A stretch of DNA of 64,000 bases from Flavobacterium sp. CF108 (GCF_900129795.1 NZ_FQWW01000003.1:645737-709736); one strand, 5' to 3'; numbered from the stretch's first letter, positions 8,702-17,554 are shown. Notes: a model not told the origin generated them from the sequence alone. Translations and numbers: made by a program.

Positions 8702-8833
8702 TTATTTTGCTGCAACTTTACCTTTTCTAGAATCTTCTGACTCTGGAGCTAGTGCTTCACCACCAGTGATTGCTTTTTGTTGTGTTTTAGTCAATTTTTC
8801 TGTTTCTGCAAATTTTAAAAAGTTTTCTAACAT
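8702..8833 (-). CDS. Double-glycine leader peptide, copy 2 (43 residues)
   Basis: This ORF encodes 43 residues and is a paralogue of the ORF ending at 8484. Its leader starts MLENFLKFAETEKLTK and ends AITGG at residue 25. The 18 residues after the Gly-Gly are acidic then basic and end RKGKVAAK. The shared RKGKVAA end suggests that the C-terminal part, not only the leader, is under selection. It is the promoter-proximal copy on the minus strand. A divergent sensor kinase gene starts 360 bp away. Family membership is inferred from the leader pattern. The final product, if any, is unknown. Confidence 0.8.
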   Translation of the reverse strand: MLENFLKFAETEKLTKTQQKAITGGEALAPESEDSRKGKVAAK

Positions 8834-8851
8834 AGTTTTTTAATTTTAGTT

Positions 8852-8878
8852 GCTCCAATCTTCTAAAACACTTGGGGC
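8852..8878 (-). promoter_or_regulatory. Conserved leader hairpin before peptide copy 2
   Basis: This is the same GCCCCAA / TTGGAGC hairpin with the same 13-base loop as before copy 1, again 18 bp upstream of the start codon. The remaining 310 bp up to the kinase gene hold AT-rich sequence and the kinase's own -7 box, with no further gene. Confidence 0.5.
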
Positions 8879-9192
8879 TTGTGTTTCTTAATTTTGTTAA
8901 AAATAGCATTATTTTTCATGATTATGATGTTTTTATTAAATATTTTATAATAAAAAGCACATTAAAAGTAAAGATCTTGTCTTGCAATGTTTTAAAGCTT
9001 TGAAAGAGTTTTTGTTGAGAATAGTAACTTAAGCCTATAAACTTTAAGTTTCATAAATATTTAAATGCCTTTTTTAAGTATTTTTAGAAGCGAAAAATAG
9101 TAGAATGATTATTGAATCTTTAGGTTATTAAGGCAATACTGTTACTGTGTATTATGATAATAATGTATATTTGAATAAACATATCCCAAATT

Positions 9193-11379
9193 ATGCTTCA
9201 TTATAGATTTTGTTTTTTAATTTTTACTTTTTTAAACATACTATGTCTTGAGTCGCCAGCTCAAAACCATGCTGTATCTCTTATAAAAGTTAAAGACATA
9301 ACTCAAGAAGCTTGCGATTATTTAGACGAAACTAATTACGAAAAATCCTTAAAGAAATCCGGAATTGCCCTGCAGTATGCATTTGATCTAAAAAATGATA
9401 CGCTGATTTCAAGGAATTACAACATAATCGGAATTAATTTTCACGATTTGGGCGAAGTTAATAAAGCTGTATTTTTTTATAAGAAGGCATTATTCTACGC
9501 AGAACGATCTAATATTGTTAGCTTAAGAATGATGATAACCAGTAATTTAGGTAATTTGTATTTTTTTGAAAAAAGAATGTACAATGACGGAATTACGTAT
9601 TATAAAGAGTCATTAAAATTTGGAAGACAGCAAAAATACCTCAAAGAAGTTGCCATAACCAATCTTAATATAGTCTGGTCGTATTTCAAGATTGGAAACT
9701 ATAAAGAAGGATTACCTTATTTGCAATACATCAATAAACATCAAAATGATTTAAAAGGAAAATCAAATGATATTGCTTTAAATTTTTTAAATGGAATGTA
9801 TTGGGCCAGTGAAAATGAAAATGATAAAGCAACTGCCTATTTTATAAAAGCAATTTCTTGCGGTAAGTCTCAAGATGAAAAACCAGATTTGGCATATGCG
9901 CATTTAGAGTATTCAAAATTTTTAAGTAAAATAGGAAAACACAAAGAAGCGTATAATAATCTGGTTATATATAATAAAATTACAGGTGAACTCTATAGTC
10001 AGGAAAAGCTTAAAAAAGCCTCTATAGCGGGTTTAAACTTAGAACTGGATGAATACAAAAGACAGATTGAGAAAATTGAAAATGAAAAAACATCTCAATT
10101 ACAAAGTTTAAAAAAATCAAGGATCATTGTAATCCTGTTTATCCTTATTTCGTTGATTCTGCTTTTTTTAATTGTAACCTTAATTAAGAATATCGGACTT
10201 AAGAAAAAGCACAATTTAGAGCTTCTAAAAGCAAAAGAAATGGCAGAAGAAGCCTCTGTGCTTAAAACTCAATTTATTTCTACGATAAGCCACGAATTGC
10301 GTACTCCGTTGTATGGCGTTGTCGGGATAACCAATATGCTTTTAGAAGAACACAAAGAGTTATCTCAAAGTGAACATTTAAGTGCTTTAAAATTTTCTGC
10401 CAGATATTTGTTATCTCTTGTAAATGATATTTTGCAAATCAATAAAATTGAAGAGAATAAAGTCGTTCTGGAAAGTTTAACTTTTAATATTTCAGATGAG
10501 ATAACGGTGATCAAGAATTCACTTTCTTTTTTATCTCAAAAAAATAACAACAAAATTAATGTTGAAATTGATCACGCAATCCCCGAATATTTAATTGGAG
10601 ATAAACTGCGTCTGGCTCAAATTTTAATGAACCTCGTAAGCAACGCTTTAAAGTTTACTAAAGATGGTGAAGTTGAAATTAGAGTTAAACTGGATAGGAT
10701 AGAAGGTAAGTTTTATCATCTGGATTTTTTGATAAAAGATAATGGTGTTGGAATTGCTGCTGTCGATCAAAATAAAATATTCGAGAAATTTGTTCAGGTA
10801 GGAAGAAAAGAAGAAGATTACCAGGGAACAGGATTAGGTTTAAGCATTGTAAAACGCTTATTAGGGCTTTTTGGAAGCTCGATCAGTCTAGAAAGTGATC
10901 TTGGTGCAGGAACTTCATTTTCATTTTCTATTCCTTTTGAACATGATCCTCTCAAAACAAAAAAAATCATTGAAAATATCGAAGTCGATTTAACTTCAAG
11001 CGATATCTACAAAATTCTTATTGTCGAAGATAACCTCATTAATCAATTAGTAACCAAGAAAATTATTGAAAAAAATAATTTTGTCTGCAAAGTAGTTGAT
11101 GACGGTTTTGCTGCTCTTTCAATATTAGATAAAGAAGAATTTGATCTTATCTTGATGGATATTAATATGCCGTTAATGAACGGATTTGAAACCACAAAAA
11201 GAATTCGCCAGCTTGGTATAAAAACCCCGGTTGTAGCTTTAACCGCTTTTGATAAAGATGAAATTACAGATGAAGCAGTTTCATCAGGAATGAATGATAT
11301 TATCGTGAAACCTTTTGAACCTGTAAAGCTGTTTAAGATTTTAAATTACCTTATAAATGAATCAAAAAACGCTGGTTAA
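9193..11379 (+). CDS. Hybrid sensor histidine kinase with TPR sensor region and receiver domain
   Basis: A 728-residue membrane-bound hybrid kinase. Order: signal peptide (residues 1-23), extracytoplasmic TPR-type helical repeats (about 30-270), coiled coil, one transmembrane helix (about 312-332), HisKA with the H-box SHELRTPLYG (H367), HATPase with NLVSNALKFT, DNGVGIA and GTGLGLSIVKR, and a C-terminal receiver with phospho-acceptor D656 in LMDINMP and K706. No DNA-binding output domain follows, so the signal must pass to another protein. A TATATTTG -7 box lies at 9166-9173. Its divergent neighbours are two double-glycine peptide genes, which makes a sensor role for peptides possible but unproven. 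The 3' end overlaps the convergent helicase gene. Confidence 0.9.
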   Translation: MLHYRFCFLIFTFLNILCLESPAQNHAVSLIKVKDITQEACDYLDETNYEKSLKKSGIALQYAFDLKNDTLISRNYNIIGINFHDLGEVNKAVFFYKKALFYAERSNIVSLRMMITSNLGNLYFFEKRMYNDGITYYKESLKFGRQQKYLKEVAITNLNIVWSYFKIGNYKEGLPYLQYINKHQNDLKGKSNDIALNFLNGMYWASENENDKATAYFIKAISCGKSQDEKPDLAYAHLEYSKFLSKIGKHKEAYNNLVIYNKITGELYSQEKLKKASIAGLNLELDEYKRQIEKIENEKTSQLQSLKKSRIIVILFILISLILLFLIVTLIKNIGLKKKHNLELLKAKEMAEEASVLKTQFISTISHELRTPLYGVVGITNMLLEEHKELSQSEHLSALKFSARYLLSLVNDILQINKIEENKVVLESLTFNISDEITVIKNSLSFLSQKNNNKINVEIDHAIPEYLIGDKLRLAQILMNLVSNALKFTKDGEVEIRVKLDRIEGKFYHLDFLIKDNGVGIAAVDQNKIFEKFVQVGRKEEDYQGTGLGLSIVKRLLGLFGSSISLESDLGAGTSFSFSIPFEHDPLKTKKIIENIEVDLTSSDIYKILIVEDNLINQLVTKKIIEKNNFVCKVVDDGFAALSILDKEEFDLILMDINMPLMNGFETTKRIRQLGIKTPVVALTAFDKDEITDEAVSSGMNDIIVKPFEPVKLFKILNYLINESKNAG

Positions 11380-11393
11380 TACCAGCGTTTTTT
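11364..11393. terminator. Shared bidirectional terminator made from both stop regions
   Basis: A perfect 13-bp stem (AAAAAACGCTGGT / ACCAGCGTTTTTT) closes a TAAT loop. The plus-strand stop TAA lies in the loop, and the minus-strand stop codon overlaps it. The hairpin therefore encodes the last codons of both convergent genes and terminates both transcripts. Confidence 0.85.
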
Positions 11394-12623
11394 ATTTTGT
11401 TTTGAAGCATTCGATTTTCTCGATTTGTGAGCACCGCCGCTTCGGTTTGAATTTTTAGGCTTTTCGCCGGCTTCTGGACTTCCTGCATGCCATGGATAAG
11501 GATGATCTGTAATGATTTTTACATCTACTTTTATTAATTTCTTAATATCCTTCCAGTAAGGCTCTTCGTCTTTACCGCAAAATGAAATCGCAATTCCGCC
11601 ATTTCCTGCACGTCCGGTACGGCCAATTCTATGAACATACGTTTCAGGGATATTCGGTAAATCAAAGTTAATCACATACGGTAACTGGTCAATGTCAATT
11701 CCCCTCGCTGCAATATCTGTGGCCACTAAAACGCCAACTTCTTTGTTTTTAAAAGCATCCAGAACACGTTGTCTCGCATTTTGCGATTTATCTCCGTGAA
11801 TCGCTTCTGCCGGAATATCTTTTTTGCGAAGTGCTTTTACAACATTATCCGCACCATGTTTCGTTCTTGAAAAAACCAGCACATTTGATAAATTTTCGTT
11901 TTTAATCAAATGATATAATAAGTTTCTTTTTTCTGTTTTGTCAACAAAATAAATACGCTGCTCTACATTTTCAGCAGTTGATGAAACCGGAGAAACTTCA
12001 ACTTTTTCAGGATCTTGCAAAAACATTTCTGCCAATTCGCGAATTGCAAGAGGCATTGTTGCAGAGAAAAGTAAAGTTTGTCTGTTTTTAGGTGTAAGTT
12101 TTACAATCTTTTTTACATCGTTTATAAAACCCATATCCAGCATTTGATCGGCCTCATCTAAAACTAAAGTGTGTAAATGATTCAAATCCAGAAAACCCTG
12201 TTTTTGTAAATCTAATAAACGACCCGGAGTCGCAACTAAAATATCAATACCATTTTTTAAGGTATCAACCTGCGGATTTTGAGAAACCCCGCCAAAAATC
12301 GTTAATTGTGTTAAATTGGTATATTTTGCATAAGTGTCAAAACTCTGTCCAATCTGCACCGCTAATTCACGAGTTGGGGTAACGATAAGAGCACGAATTA
12401 CTTTGGCTTTTTTTGATGAACCTACAATTCGATGCAGTTGATGTATAATTGGAATAGCAAATGCGGCAGTTTTTCCCGTACCAGTTTGAGCACAGCCAAT
12501 TAAATCCCTTCCGGCTAAAACAATCGGAATCGATTTTTCCTGAATTGGAGTGGGGTTTAGGTAGCCTTCTTCAAATACGGCTTTTTGTATACTTTTTGAA
12601 AGTGATAAATCTTCGAATAACAT
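11376..12623 (-). CDS. DEAD-box RNA helicase, RhlE-like
   Basis: A 415-residue ATP-dependent RNA helicase. Seen in order: Q-motif region (PTPIQEKSIP), AQTGTGKTAAF (Walker A, about 41-51), PTRELAVQ, TPGR, the DEAD box, SAT, VLVATDIAARGIDID, and HRIGRTGRAG. The C-terminus is a basic, Asn/Ser/Lys-rich tail typical of RhlE-type proteins that act in rRNA maturation and cold adaptation. It is cytoplasmic. The last codons form half of a shared terminator, and the stop codon overlaps that of the convergent kinase gene. It is monocistronic as far as can be seen. The exact RhlE subgroup is inferred. Confidence 0.9.
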   Translation of the reverse strand: MLFEDLSLSKSIQKAVFEEGYLNPTPIQEKSIPIVLAGRDLIGCAQTGTGKTAAFAIPIIHQLHRIVGSSKKAKVIRALIVTPTRELAVQIGQSFDTYAKYTNLTQLTIFGGVSQNPQVDTLKNGIDILVATPGRLLDLQKQGFLDLNHLHTLVLDEADQMLDMGFINDVKKIVKLTPKNRQTLLFSATMPLAIRELAEMFLQDPEKVEVSPVSSTAENVEQRIYFVDKTEKRNLLYHLIKNENLSNVLVFSRTKHGADNVVKALRKKDIPAEAIHGDKSQNARQRVLDAFKNKEVGVLVATDIAARGIDIDQLPYVINFDLPNIPETYVHRIGRTGRAGNGGIAISFCGKDEEPYWKDIKKLIKVDVKIITDHPYPWHAGSPEAGEKPKNSNRSGGAHKSRKSNASKQNKKRWY

Positions 12624-12747
12624 ATCTTACTAATTAAGAACTTTAGTTTTAAGTACTAAATTCTGTGCAAAGATAGGTTTATTCAGTTAACCGTTGATTT
12701 GAATCTTCTATTATTTGGGAAATATGTGGCTGCAGACCACTTGCTCT

Positions 12748-13794
12748 TCAATAAATTTTATCTTTTTCGTTGTTCGCTTTTATAAAATCAGTTACTAAAT
12801 AACCAATTAATTTTCCAATTAAATTATTGTTTGGAGAATCGGCAAGATCTGGCGCGCCTTCACAAATATGTAAATAGGTCGCATTTCTGTGCTGTGCAAA
12901 AAATGAAATAAACTGTCTTAATTCTTCTACCGAAAAACCGCTTATTGTCATAGCGCTGCTGGCGATATTAGGAATTGCGTCTAAATCAATTTCAATTCCA
13001 AATGAATCTGTCTTGATAAATTCAAGAGCCAGAGCCATTTCCCTCTCAAAATCTTTTTCCTTGCGAATATTTACGCTGTCATACGTATTATAACGAACAC
13101 GATCTTCAAGTTTTTTAATAATATCTAAAACGCTTTTTGAAGTATAATTTTCGTGAAGCCCAAAAATGAAGTATTTTTTAAGGAAACCTTCTTCATAAGC
13201 ATAAGAAAAACCATTTCCGCTGTGACGGCCTTCCAGAATCCTAAAATCAGAATGCGCATCAAAATTAATGGCATTAATAGGTTTTCCTTTGGCTAAAGCC
13301 GAACCTTTAATATTTCCGTAAGCGTTATTATGACCGCCTCCAATAATAATTGGAGTTTTTCCCGCTTTAATTATAGTAAATATGATATGCGAAACTTCTT
13401 TGTCGATTTTTTCGACTAACTGGCTTAGTTTAGAACGATCGTCGATATCATTAAAATCTAATTTTTCGACATCACGCATTTCTTCAGAAACATCTAAGTG
13501 TCCTAAAATAATAATCTGACTTCCTTTACAAAATCTATTATGCTGAATATTTGCAATGCTTTTAATAGCGCTTTTCCAGGCAGATGCCGCTCCGGGTCTT
13601 CCGTAATTCGCTCGTACACCAATATCTTCAGGAATTCCTAACAACACATACTTCGCCTCCGATTCTTGCAAAAACTTGATTCTATCTACTTCTTTAGGAA
13701 GCACAATCATTTTTTCTCCGAATTTTATTTCACCACTACGATGATTTGTGACTTTTGCCAAATCATTGACAGTAAAAGGAACTAATTTCTCCAT
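12748..13794 (-). CDS. hutG: Formimidoylglutamase (arginase/agmatinase family)
   Basis: A 348-residue metallohydrolase of the ureohydrolase family, which splits N-formimidoyl-L-glutamate to glutamate and formamide, the last step of histidine breakdown. Metal-binding motifs are visible: GGGHNNAYG, NFDAHSDFR and IEIDLDAIPN. The third motif is a variant of the usual SxDxDxxDP. hutI lies on the same strand 1.3 kb upstream, which supports the histidine assignment over agmatinase or arginase. Between the two lies an unrelated gene on the opposite strand, so they are not one operon. hutH and hutU are not in the window. Confidence 0.8.
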   Translation of the reverse strand: MEKLVPFTVNDLAKVTNHRSGEIKFGEKMIVLPKEVDRIKFLQESEAKYVLLGIPEDIGVRANYGRPGAASAWKSAIKSIANIQHNRFCKGSQIIILGHLDVSEEMRDVEKLDFNDIDDRSKLSQLVEKIDKEVSHIIFTIIKAGKTPIIIGGGHNNAYGNIKGSALAKGKPINAINFDAHSDFRILEGRHSGNGFSYAYEEGFLKKYFIFGLHENYTSKSVLDIIKKLEDRVRYNTYDSVNIRKEKDFEREMALALEFIKTDSFGIEIDLDAIPNIASSAMTISGFSVEELRQFISFFAQHRNATYLHICEGAPDLADSPNNNLIGKLIGYLVTDFIKANNEKDKIY

Positions 13795-13891
13795 GAAAAA
13801 AATTTATTTTCCAAAAATAATATAATTGTTACAACTTACGTTATTAAGATATATTAATTCTTAAATTTGTTATTAAAGAAAATTATTCAAT

Positions 13892-14773
13892 ATGGAAAAC
13901 CCAACGAACAACAACAATTCAAGTCTAAAAGCGGTTATAGCGGTTTTAGCAGTCCTACTAATTGGTAGCTTAGTGTATATCTTTAAACTTTCTTCTGATA
14001 CTGAAGTGGTTAAAACAGAATTGACAACGTCAATGACAGAAAAAGAATCTGTTATGAAAGATTTACAGGAATTAAAAGCAACTTACGATGCTGCAATTGC
14101 TGAAAACACGTCAATGTCTGATGAATTAATTCAGGAAAGAGATAAAGTTGTCGCTTTAATGGCAGATTTAAATAAATCTAAAGGTGACGTTTCTAAATAC
14201 AGATCTCAAGTTCAGGCAATGCAGGGCAAAATGAAAACTCTTGTTGCTGAAAATGACGAATTGAAAAAACAAAATGGTGTTTTAACAGTTCAAAGAGATA
14301 GTACAATTACAGTTTTAGGGGAGTCTAAAAAATATAACGAAGTACTTGTAGGTCAAAATGAAGAGCTTGCAAAAACAGTTGAAAGAGGTTCTAAATTATC
14401 TATTACGAACACTAAAACTGCAGCTTATAAATTAAGAAGCTCTGGAAAACAAATTGAAACAGACAAAGCAAGCCGTGCTGATGTTTTAAAAGTAAGTTTT
14501 ACAATTGCTGAAAACCAAATTGCAAAATCTGGAGATAAAACATATTATGTTCAGGTTATCGATGCAAAAAATAACGTTTTGGGCGAGAAAAAAACGGAGA
14601 ACTTTGGTGACAACTCTTTAACATACAGCTTTAAAACTACTGTAAAGTATGAAAACAAAACTGTAAATGTTACGGAAGATTTACCAGGAAAAGATTTTGC
14701 TAAAGGAACTTACTTTATCAATGTTTTTGATAATGATGAATTAGTTTCTAAAACTAGTTTCAGCTTGAGATAA
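13892..14773 (+). CDS. Membrane-anchored coiled-coil protein of unknown function
   Basis: A 293-residue protein with one N-terminal membrane anchor (about residues 13-31, no signal cleavage site), a long heptad-rich coiled coil (about 35-165), and a C-terminal beta-rich domain (about 190-293) ending in a YFINVFDNDELVSKTSFSLR segment. The topology suggests anchoring in the inner membrane with the bulk in the periplasm. I recognise no named family, although similar proteins seem common in Flavobacteriia. A TAAATTTG box lies 22 bp upstream. A strong terminator follows, so it is a single-gene unit between hutG and hutI. Confidence 0.7.
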   Translation: MENPTNNNNSSLKAVIAVLAVLLIGSLVYIFKLSSDTEVVKTELTTSMTEKESVMKDLQELKATYDAAIAENTSMSDELIQERDKVVALMADLNKSKGDVSKYRSQVQAMQGKMKTLVAENDELKKQNGVLTVQRDSTITVLGESKKYNEVLVGQNEELAKTVERGSKLSITNTKTAAYKLRSSGKQIETDKASRADVLKVSFTIAENQIAKSGDKTYYVQVIDAKNNVLGEKKTENFGDNSLTYSFKTTVKYENKTVNVTEDLPGKDFAKGTYFINVFDNDELVSKTSFSLR

Positions 14774-14814
14774 ATTCTCATCGTCGTTTAAGTAAAAATA
14801 CCACTTAAGATATT

Positions 14815-14847
14815 AAAGGTCTGTGATTTTCTTCACAGACCTTTTTT
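14815..14847 (+). terminator. Rho-independent terminator
   Basis: A perfect 12-bp stem (AAAGGTCTGTGA / TCACAGACCTTT), a 6-base loop and a run of six Ts, 41 bp after the stop codon of the coiled-coil gene. Confidence 0.9.
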
Positions 14848-14894
14848 AATTTTTATGTTTTCTGGTGTTTGGCTGAAAGCGTGTTTAGCGATAC

Positions 14895-14973
14895 GTTTCC
14901 CGTGGTTGAAACCACGGGCTATATTTGAGAATGTTATTTTATATGCATAGGCAGCGGTTTTAATCGTTGCGGA
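14895..14973. repeat. Family C repeat, copy 1
   Basis: The unit starts with a near-palindrome, CCCGTGGTTGAAACCACGGG, then CTATATTTGA, an AT-rich spacer, and a second palindrome-like word, GCAGCGGTTTTAATCGTTGC. Copy 2 begins 100 bp later. The pair fills the gap between the coiled-coil gene and hutI. Confidence 0.8.
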
Positions 14974-14994
14974 TATGTGGCGTTTGAAAATATG

Positions 14995-15078
14995 TTTCCC
15001 GTGGTTGAAACCACGGGCTATATTGAAGAATGTATAATTATTGATGTTGTGATATAGGCAACGGTTTCAACCGTTGCG
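14995..15078. repeat. Family C repeat, copy 2
   Basis: This is the same two-part structure as copy 1: CCCGTGGTTGAAACCACGGG with CTATATTGA, and a closing GCAACGGTTTCAACCGTTGC, here a perfect palindrome of arms GCAACGGTT/AACCGTTGC. Related ATTTTAATCC words occur near 1790, 1877 and 48020. Confidence 0.8.
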
Positions 15079-15096
15079 AATCGTATGTATAAGTTA

Positions 15097-16332
15097 TTAT
15101 ATAATTTCACCCTCAATAATAACATCTTCAATCAAATTGCTTCCAAAAGCATAAGGAATTTGGTAGTAAGATGAAATTGGTTTCGTCACAATTAAATTGG
15201 CTTTTTTACCTTTTGTGATACTTCCGTGCGTATCAGAAAGTCCCATTGCGTAGGCGCCGTTTATTGTAGCAGCATTAATGGCTTCTTCTGGCGTCATTTT
15301 CATTTTAATGCATGCCGTTGCCACAACAAAATTCATGTTTCCGGATGGAGTAGAACCGGGGTTAAAATCGGTTGCTAATGCGAGAGGTAAACCTGCTTTT
15401 ATCATTTCGCGTGCCGGTGTATACGGAATGCTTAAAAAATACGAACAAGACGGTAATGCAACCGGCATAGTTTCTGTACCTTTTAAAGCTTCAATATCTT
15501 CTGGATTCATTATTTCAAGATGATCGACAGAAAGCGCGTTAAATTTAACTCCAGCCTGAATTCCGCCAATAGAATTAAACTGATTCACATGAATTTTTGG
15601 CTTTAAGCCGAATTCAATTCCGGCCTGCATAATTTTTTCTGTTTCTTCAACAGAGAAATAACCGCTTTCGCAGAAAACATCCACGTAATCTGCCAGCTTG
15701 TTTTGAGCAATTTCAGGAAGCATTTTAGTTATAATTTCATCAATATAACCTGCTTTGTTTTCTTTATAATGTGTTGGAAAAGCGTGTGCGCCAAGAAAAG
15801 TTGTTTTTATAGAAATTGGATAATTTTCTGCCAGTTTCTTAATTACACGAAGCATTTTTAATTCGCCTTCAATAGTTAATCCGTAGCCGGATTTTATTTC
15901 TACAGCTCCAGTTCCTAAACGCATAACTTCTTCAAGACGAAGTTTGGACTGTTCATAGATTTTTTCTTCAGAAGTTTCGTTTAACTTTTTAGCCGAATTT
16001 AAAATACCGCCGCCACGATTGGCGATTTCTTCATAAGTAAATCCGTTAATGCGATCTACAAATTCCTGTTCGCGGTTTCCTGCATATACAATATGGGTAT
16101 GGCTGTCGCACCAAGTCGGGAGAACAATGCGACCCTCAGCATTAATAACTTTGTCAACTTTGATTTCGGGTAAATTTTCCATCGAACCAAAATCAGCAAT
16201 TAAATTGTCTTTTATAATTAAGAAAGCATTTTTAATCGTAGGAAGTTCTGCCATCCCAGCCCCCGAAACTTTAGAAACAGAAGTTTCACGGACTTGAAGC
16301 AGTTCTTTTATGTTTTTTATTAATGTTGTCAT
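15097..16332 (-). CDS. hutI: Imidazolonepropionase
   Basis: A 411-residue amidohydrolase that opens 4-imidazolone-5-propanoate to N-formimidoyl-L-glutamate, the substrate of HutG. Seen: the metal-binding DSHTHIVYAG, LGAHAFPTHY, HVNQF, SVDHLE and ATDFNPGSTPSGN motifs, in the order normal for HutI, plus the C-terminal GKKANLIV segment of amidohydrolases. I start at the ATG at 16332. An ATG 24 bp upstream would add eight residues with no family counterpart. Upstream lies a short palindromic word set (CACGAA..TTCGTG, 16399-16433). It is cytoplasmic and zinc- or iron-dependent by family. Confidence 0.93.
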   Translation of the reverse strand: MTTLIKNIKELLQVRETSVSKVSGAGMAELPTIKNAFLIIKDNLIADFGSMENLPEIKVDKVINAEGRIVLPTWCDSHTHIVYAGNREQEFVDRINGFTYEEIANRGGGILNSAKKLNETSEEKIYEQSKLRLEEVMRLGTGAVEIKSGYGLTIEGELKMLRVIKKLAENYPISIKTTFLGAHAFPTHYKENKAGYIDEIITKMLPEIAQNKLADYVDVFCESGYFSVEETEKIMQAGIEFGLKPKIHVNQFNSIGGIQAGVKFNALSVDHLEIMNPEDIEALKGTETMPVALPSCSYFLSIPYTPAREMIKAGLPLALATDFNPGSTPSGNMNFVVATACIKMKMTPEEAINAATINGAYAMGLSDTHGSITKGKKANLIVTKPISSYYQIPYAFGSNLIEDVIIEGEII

Positions 16333-16449
16333 TGTGGATATTGTTATAAAACACAAATTTGCTTCGCCTGTTCCCTACGGTCGAGTCACAAATTATCACG
16401 AACTAATCCGTGAAATCTGTGAAATTCGTGTTTTTATTCTTTATGTTTT

Positions 16450-17499
16450 TTATTCTGAAACTGTGATTTCAAACATTTTCTCCCAGTATTTACCTGTAAC
16501 AAAAATGGTTTTAGTTTGAGGATTGTAAGCAATTCCGTTTAAAACTTCTGCTTTTGGAGCTTTAATAAATTTACGTAAATCAGAAAGGTTTAATATTCCT
16601 TCAACTGCGCCAGAAGTTGGATTTACAACCGCAATTGCATCTTTTTGCCAAACGTTTACATAGAATTTTCCATCGATTAATTCTAATTCGTTGATTGCTT
16701 TAATTTTTGAAGAACCGGAATATACATTGATATAATCAATTAATTTTTGAGTATTTGGATCCATTTTCCAGATTTTCTCAGTACCGTCAGAGTGATAAAT
16801 ATATTTGTCATCATGTGTCATTCCCCAGCCTTCAATATCTTTATCGTATTTGAAAGTTTTCTCTAACTTGAAAGTCTTAGCATCATAAATAAAACCTGTT
16901 TTTTCCTGCCAGCTTAATTGAAATAATTTGTCATTGATAAAAGTAATTCCTTCTCCAAAATATTCTTTAGGAAGATCAACCTGCTTAATTACTTTTCCGG
17001 TTTTATAATCAACAGATCTAAAGTATGAATCTTCTTTTTGACCTGTACTTTCGAATAAAACGCCATCATGAAACTCTAAACCTTCAGTAAAAGCTTCTGG
17101 ATCGTGTGGAAAAGTATTTACTATTTTATATTTTAATGCTTTAGGTTGAACATCAGAAACAACTTCAATTCGTTTAGTTGCATCAGAAGAATCACTTCCA
17201 AAATAAGCAGTAGCTTTTAAATATTGATAACCTAATTTTTGATCTTTTAACTCAAATTTAAATTTCTCAGCACCTTTTGCAGTTCCCACTTTTTTGTCGT
17301 TAACAAAGTAAACAATGCTGTCGATTTCTTTCGAATTTGGGTTTAAAATTCCAATTGAAACCGCTTCTTTTGGCAGAAAATGCGCTGGAAAAGCAGAATC
17401 ATCGATAGTAAATAAAGAATTTTCACCTTTTTTTGTGCCATTACATCCAATTAATGTAATTCCTAATAAAATGACAGTTAGGAAGTTATATTTTTTCAT
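16450..17499 (-). CDS. Glutaminyl-peptide cyclotransferase (glutamine cyclotransferase), lipoprotein
   Basis: A 349-residue protein with a lipoprotein signal (lipobox LIGC near residue 19). Residues about 105-349 form a beta-propeller of the bacterial/plant glutamine cyclotransferase family, which turns N-terminal Gln of peptides into pyroglutamate. Seen: FPHDPEAFTEGLEF, FESTGQ and YFGEGITF-type blade motifs, and GWGMTHD. The first 80 residues after the signal form an extra Ig-like segment. In T9SS bacteria, secreted proteins often carry N-terminal pyroglutamate, so a role in maturation of exported proteins is plausible. It has its own promoter region, opposite the SRP RNA gene. Confidence 0.82.
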   Translation of the reverse strand: MKKYNFLTVILLGITLIGCNGTKKGENSLFTIDDSAFPAHFLPKEAVSIGILNPNSKEIDSIVYFVNDKKVGTAKGAEKFKFELKDQKLGYQYLKATAYFGSDSSDATKRIEVVSDVQPKALKYKIVNTFPHDPEAFTEGLEFHDGVLFESTGQKEDSYFRSVDYKTGKVIKQVDLPKEYFGEGITFINDKLFQLSWQEKTGFIYDAKTFKLEKTFKYDKDIEGWGMTHDDKYIYHSDGTEKIWKMDPNTQKLIDYINVYSGSSKIKAINELELIDGKFYVNVWQKDAIAVVNPTSGAVEGILNLSDLRKFIKAPKAEVLNGIAYNPQTKTIFVTGKYWEKMFEITVSE

Positions 17500-17554
17500 A
17501 GTTTAAAATTTGAATAAGCCAATATACAACGATATTTTTATAGCAGCAAAGCTC

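Larger units (their letters stand above)
8484..8890 (-). repeat. Tandem duplication of a 224-bp peptide-gene unit
   Basis: The two leader-peptide genes start exactly 224 bp apart. Similarity covers the coding part and also about 60 bp upstream of each start, including a conserved hairpin. The leader codons are nearly identical, while the C-terminal part and the 3' spacer have diverged more. This is a tandem duplication of promoter-proximal leader plus gene. Confidence 0.85.
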
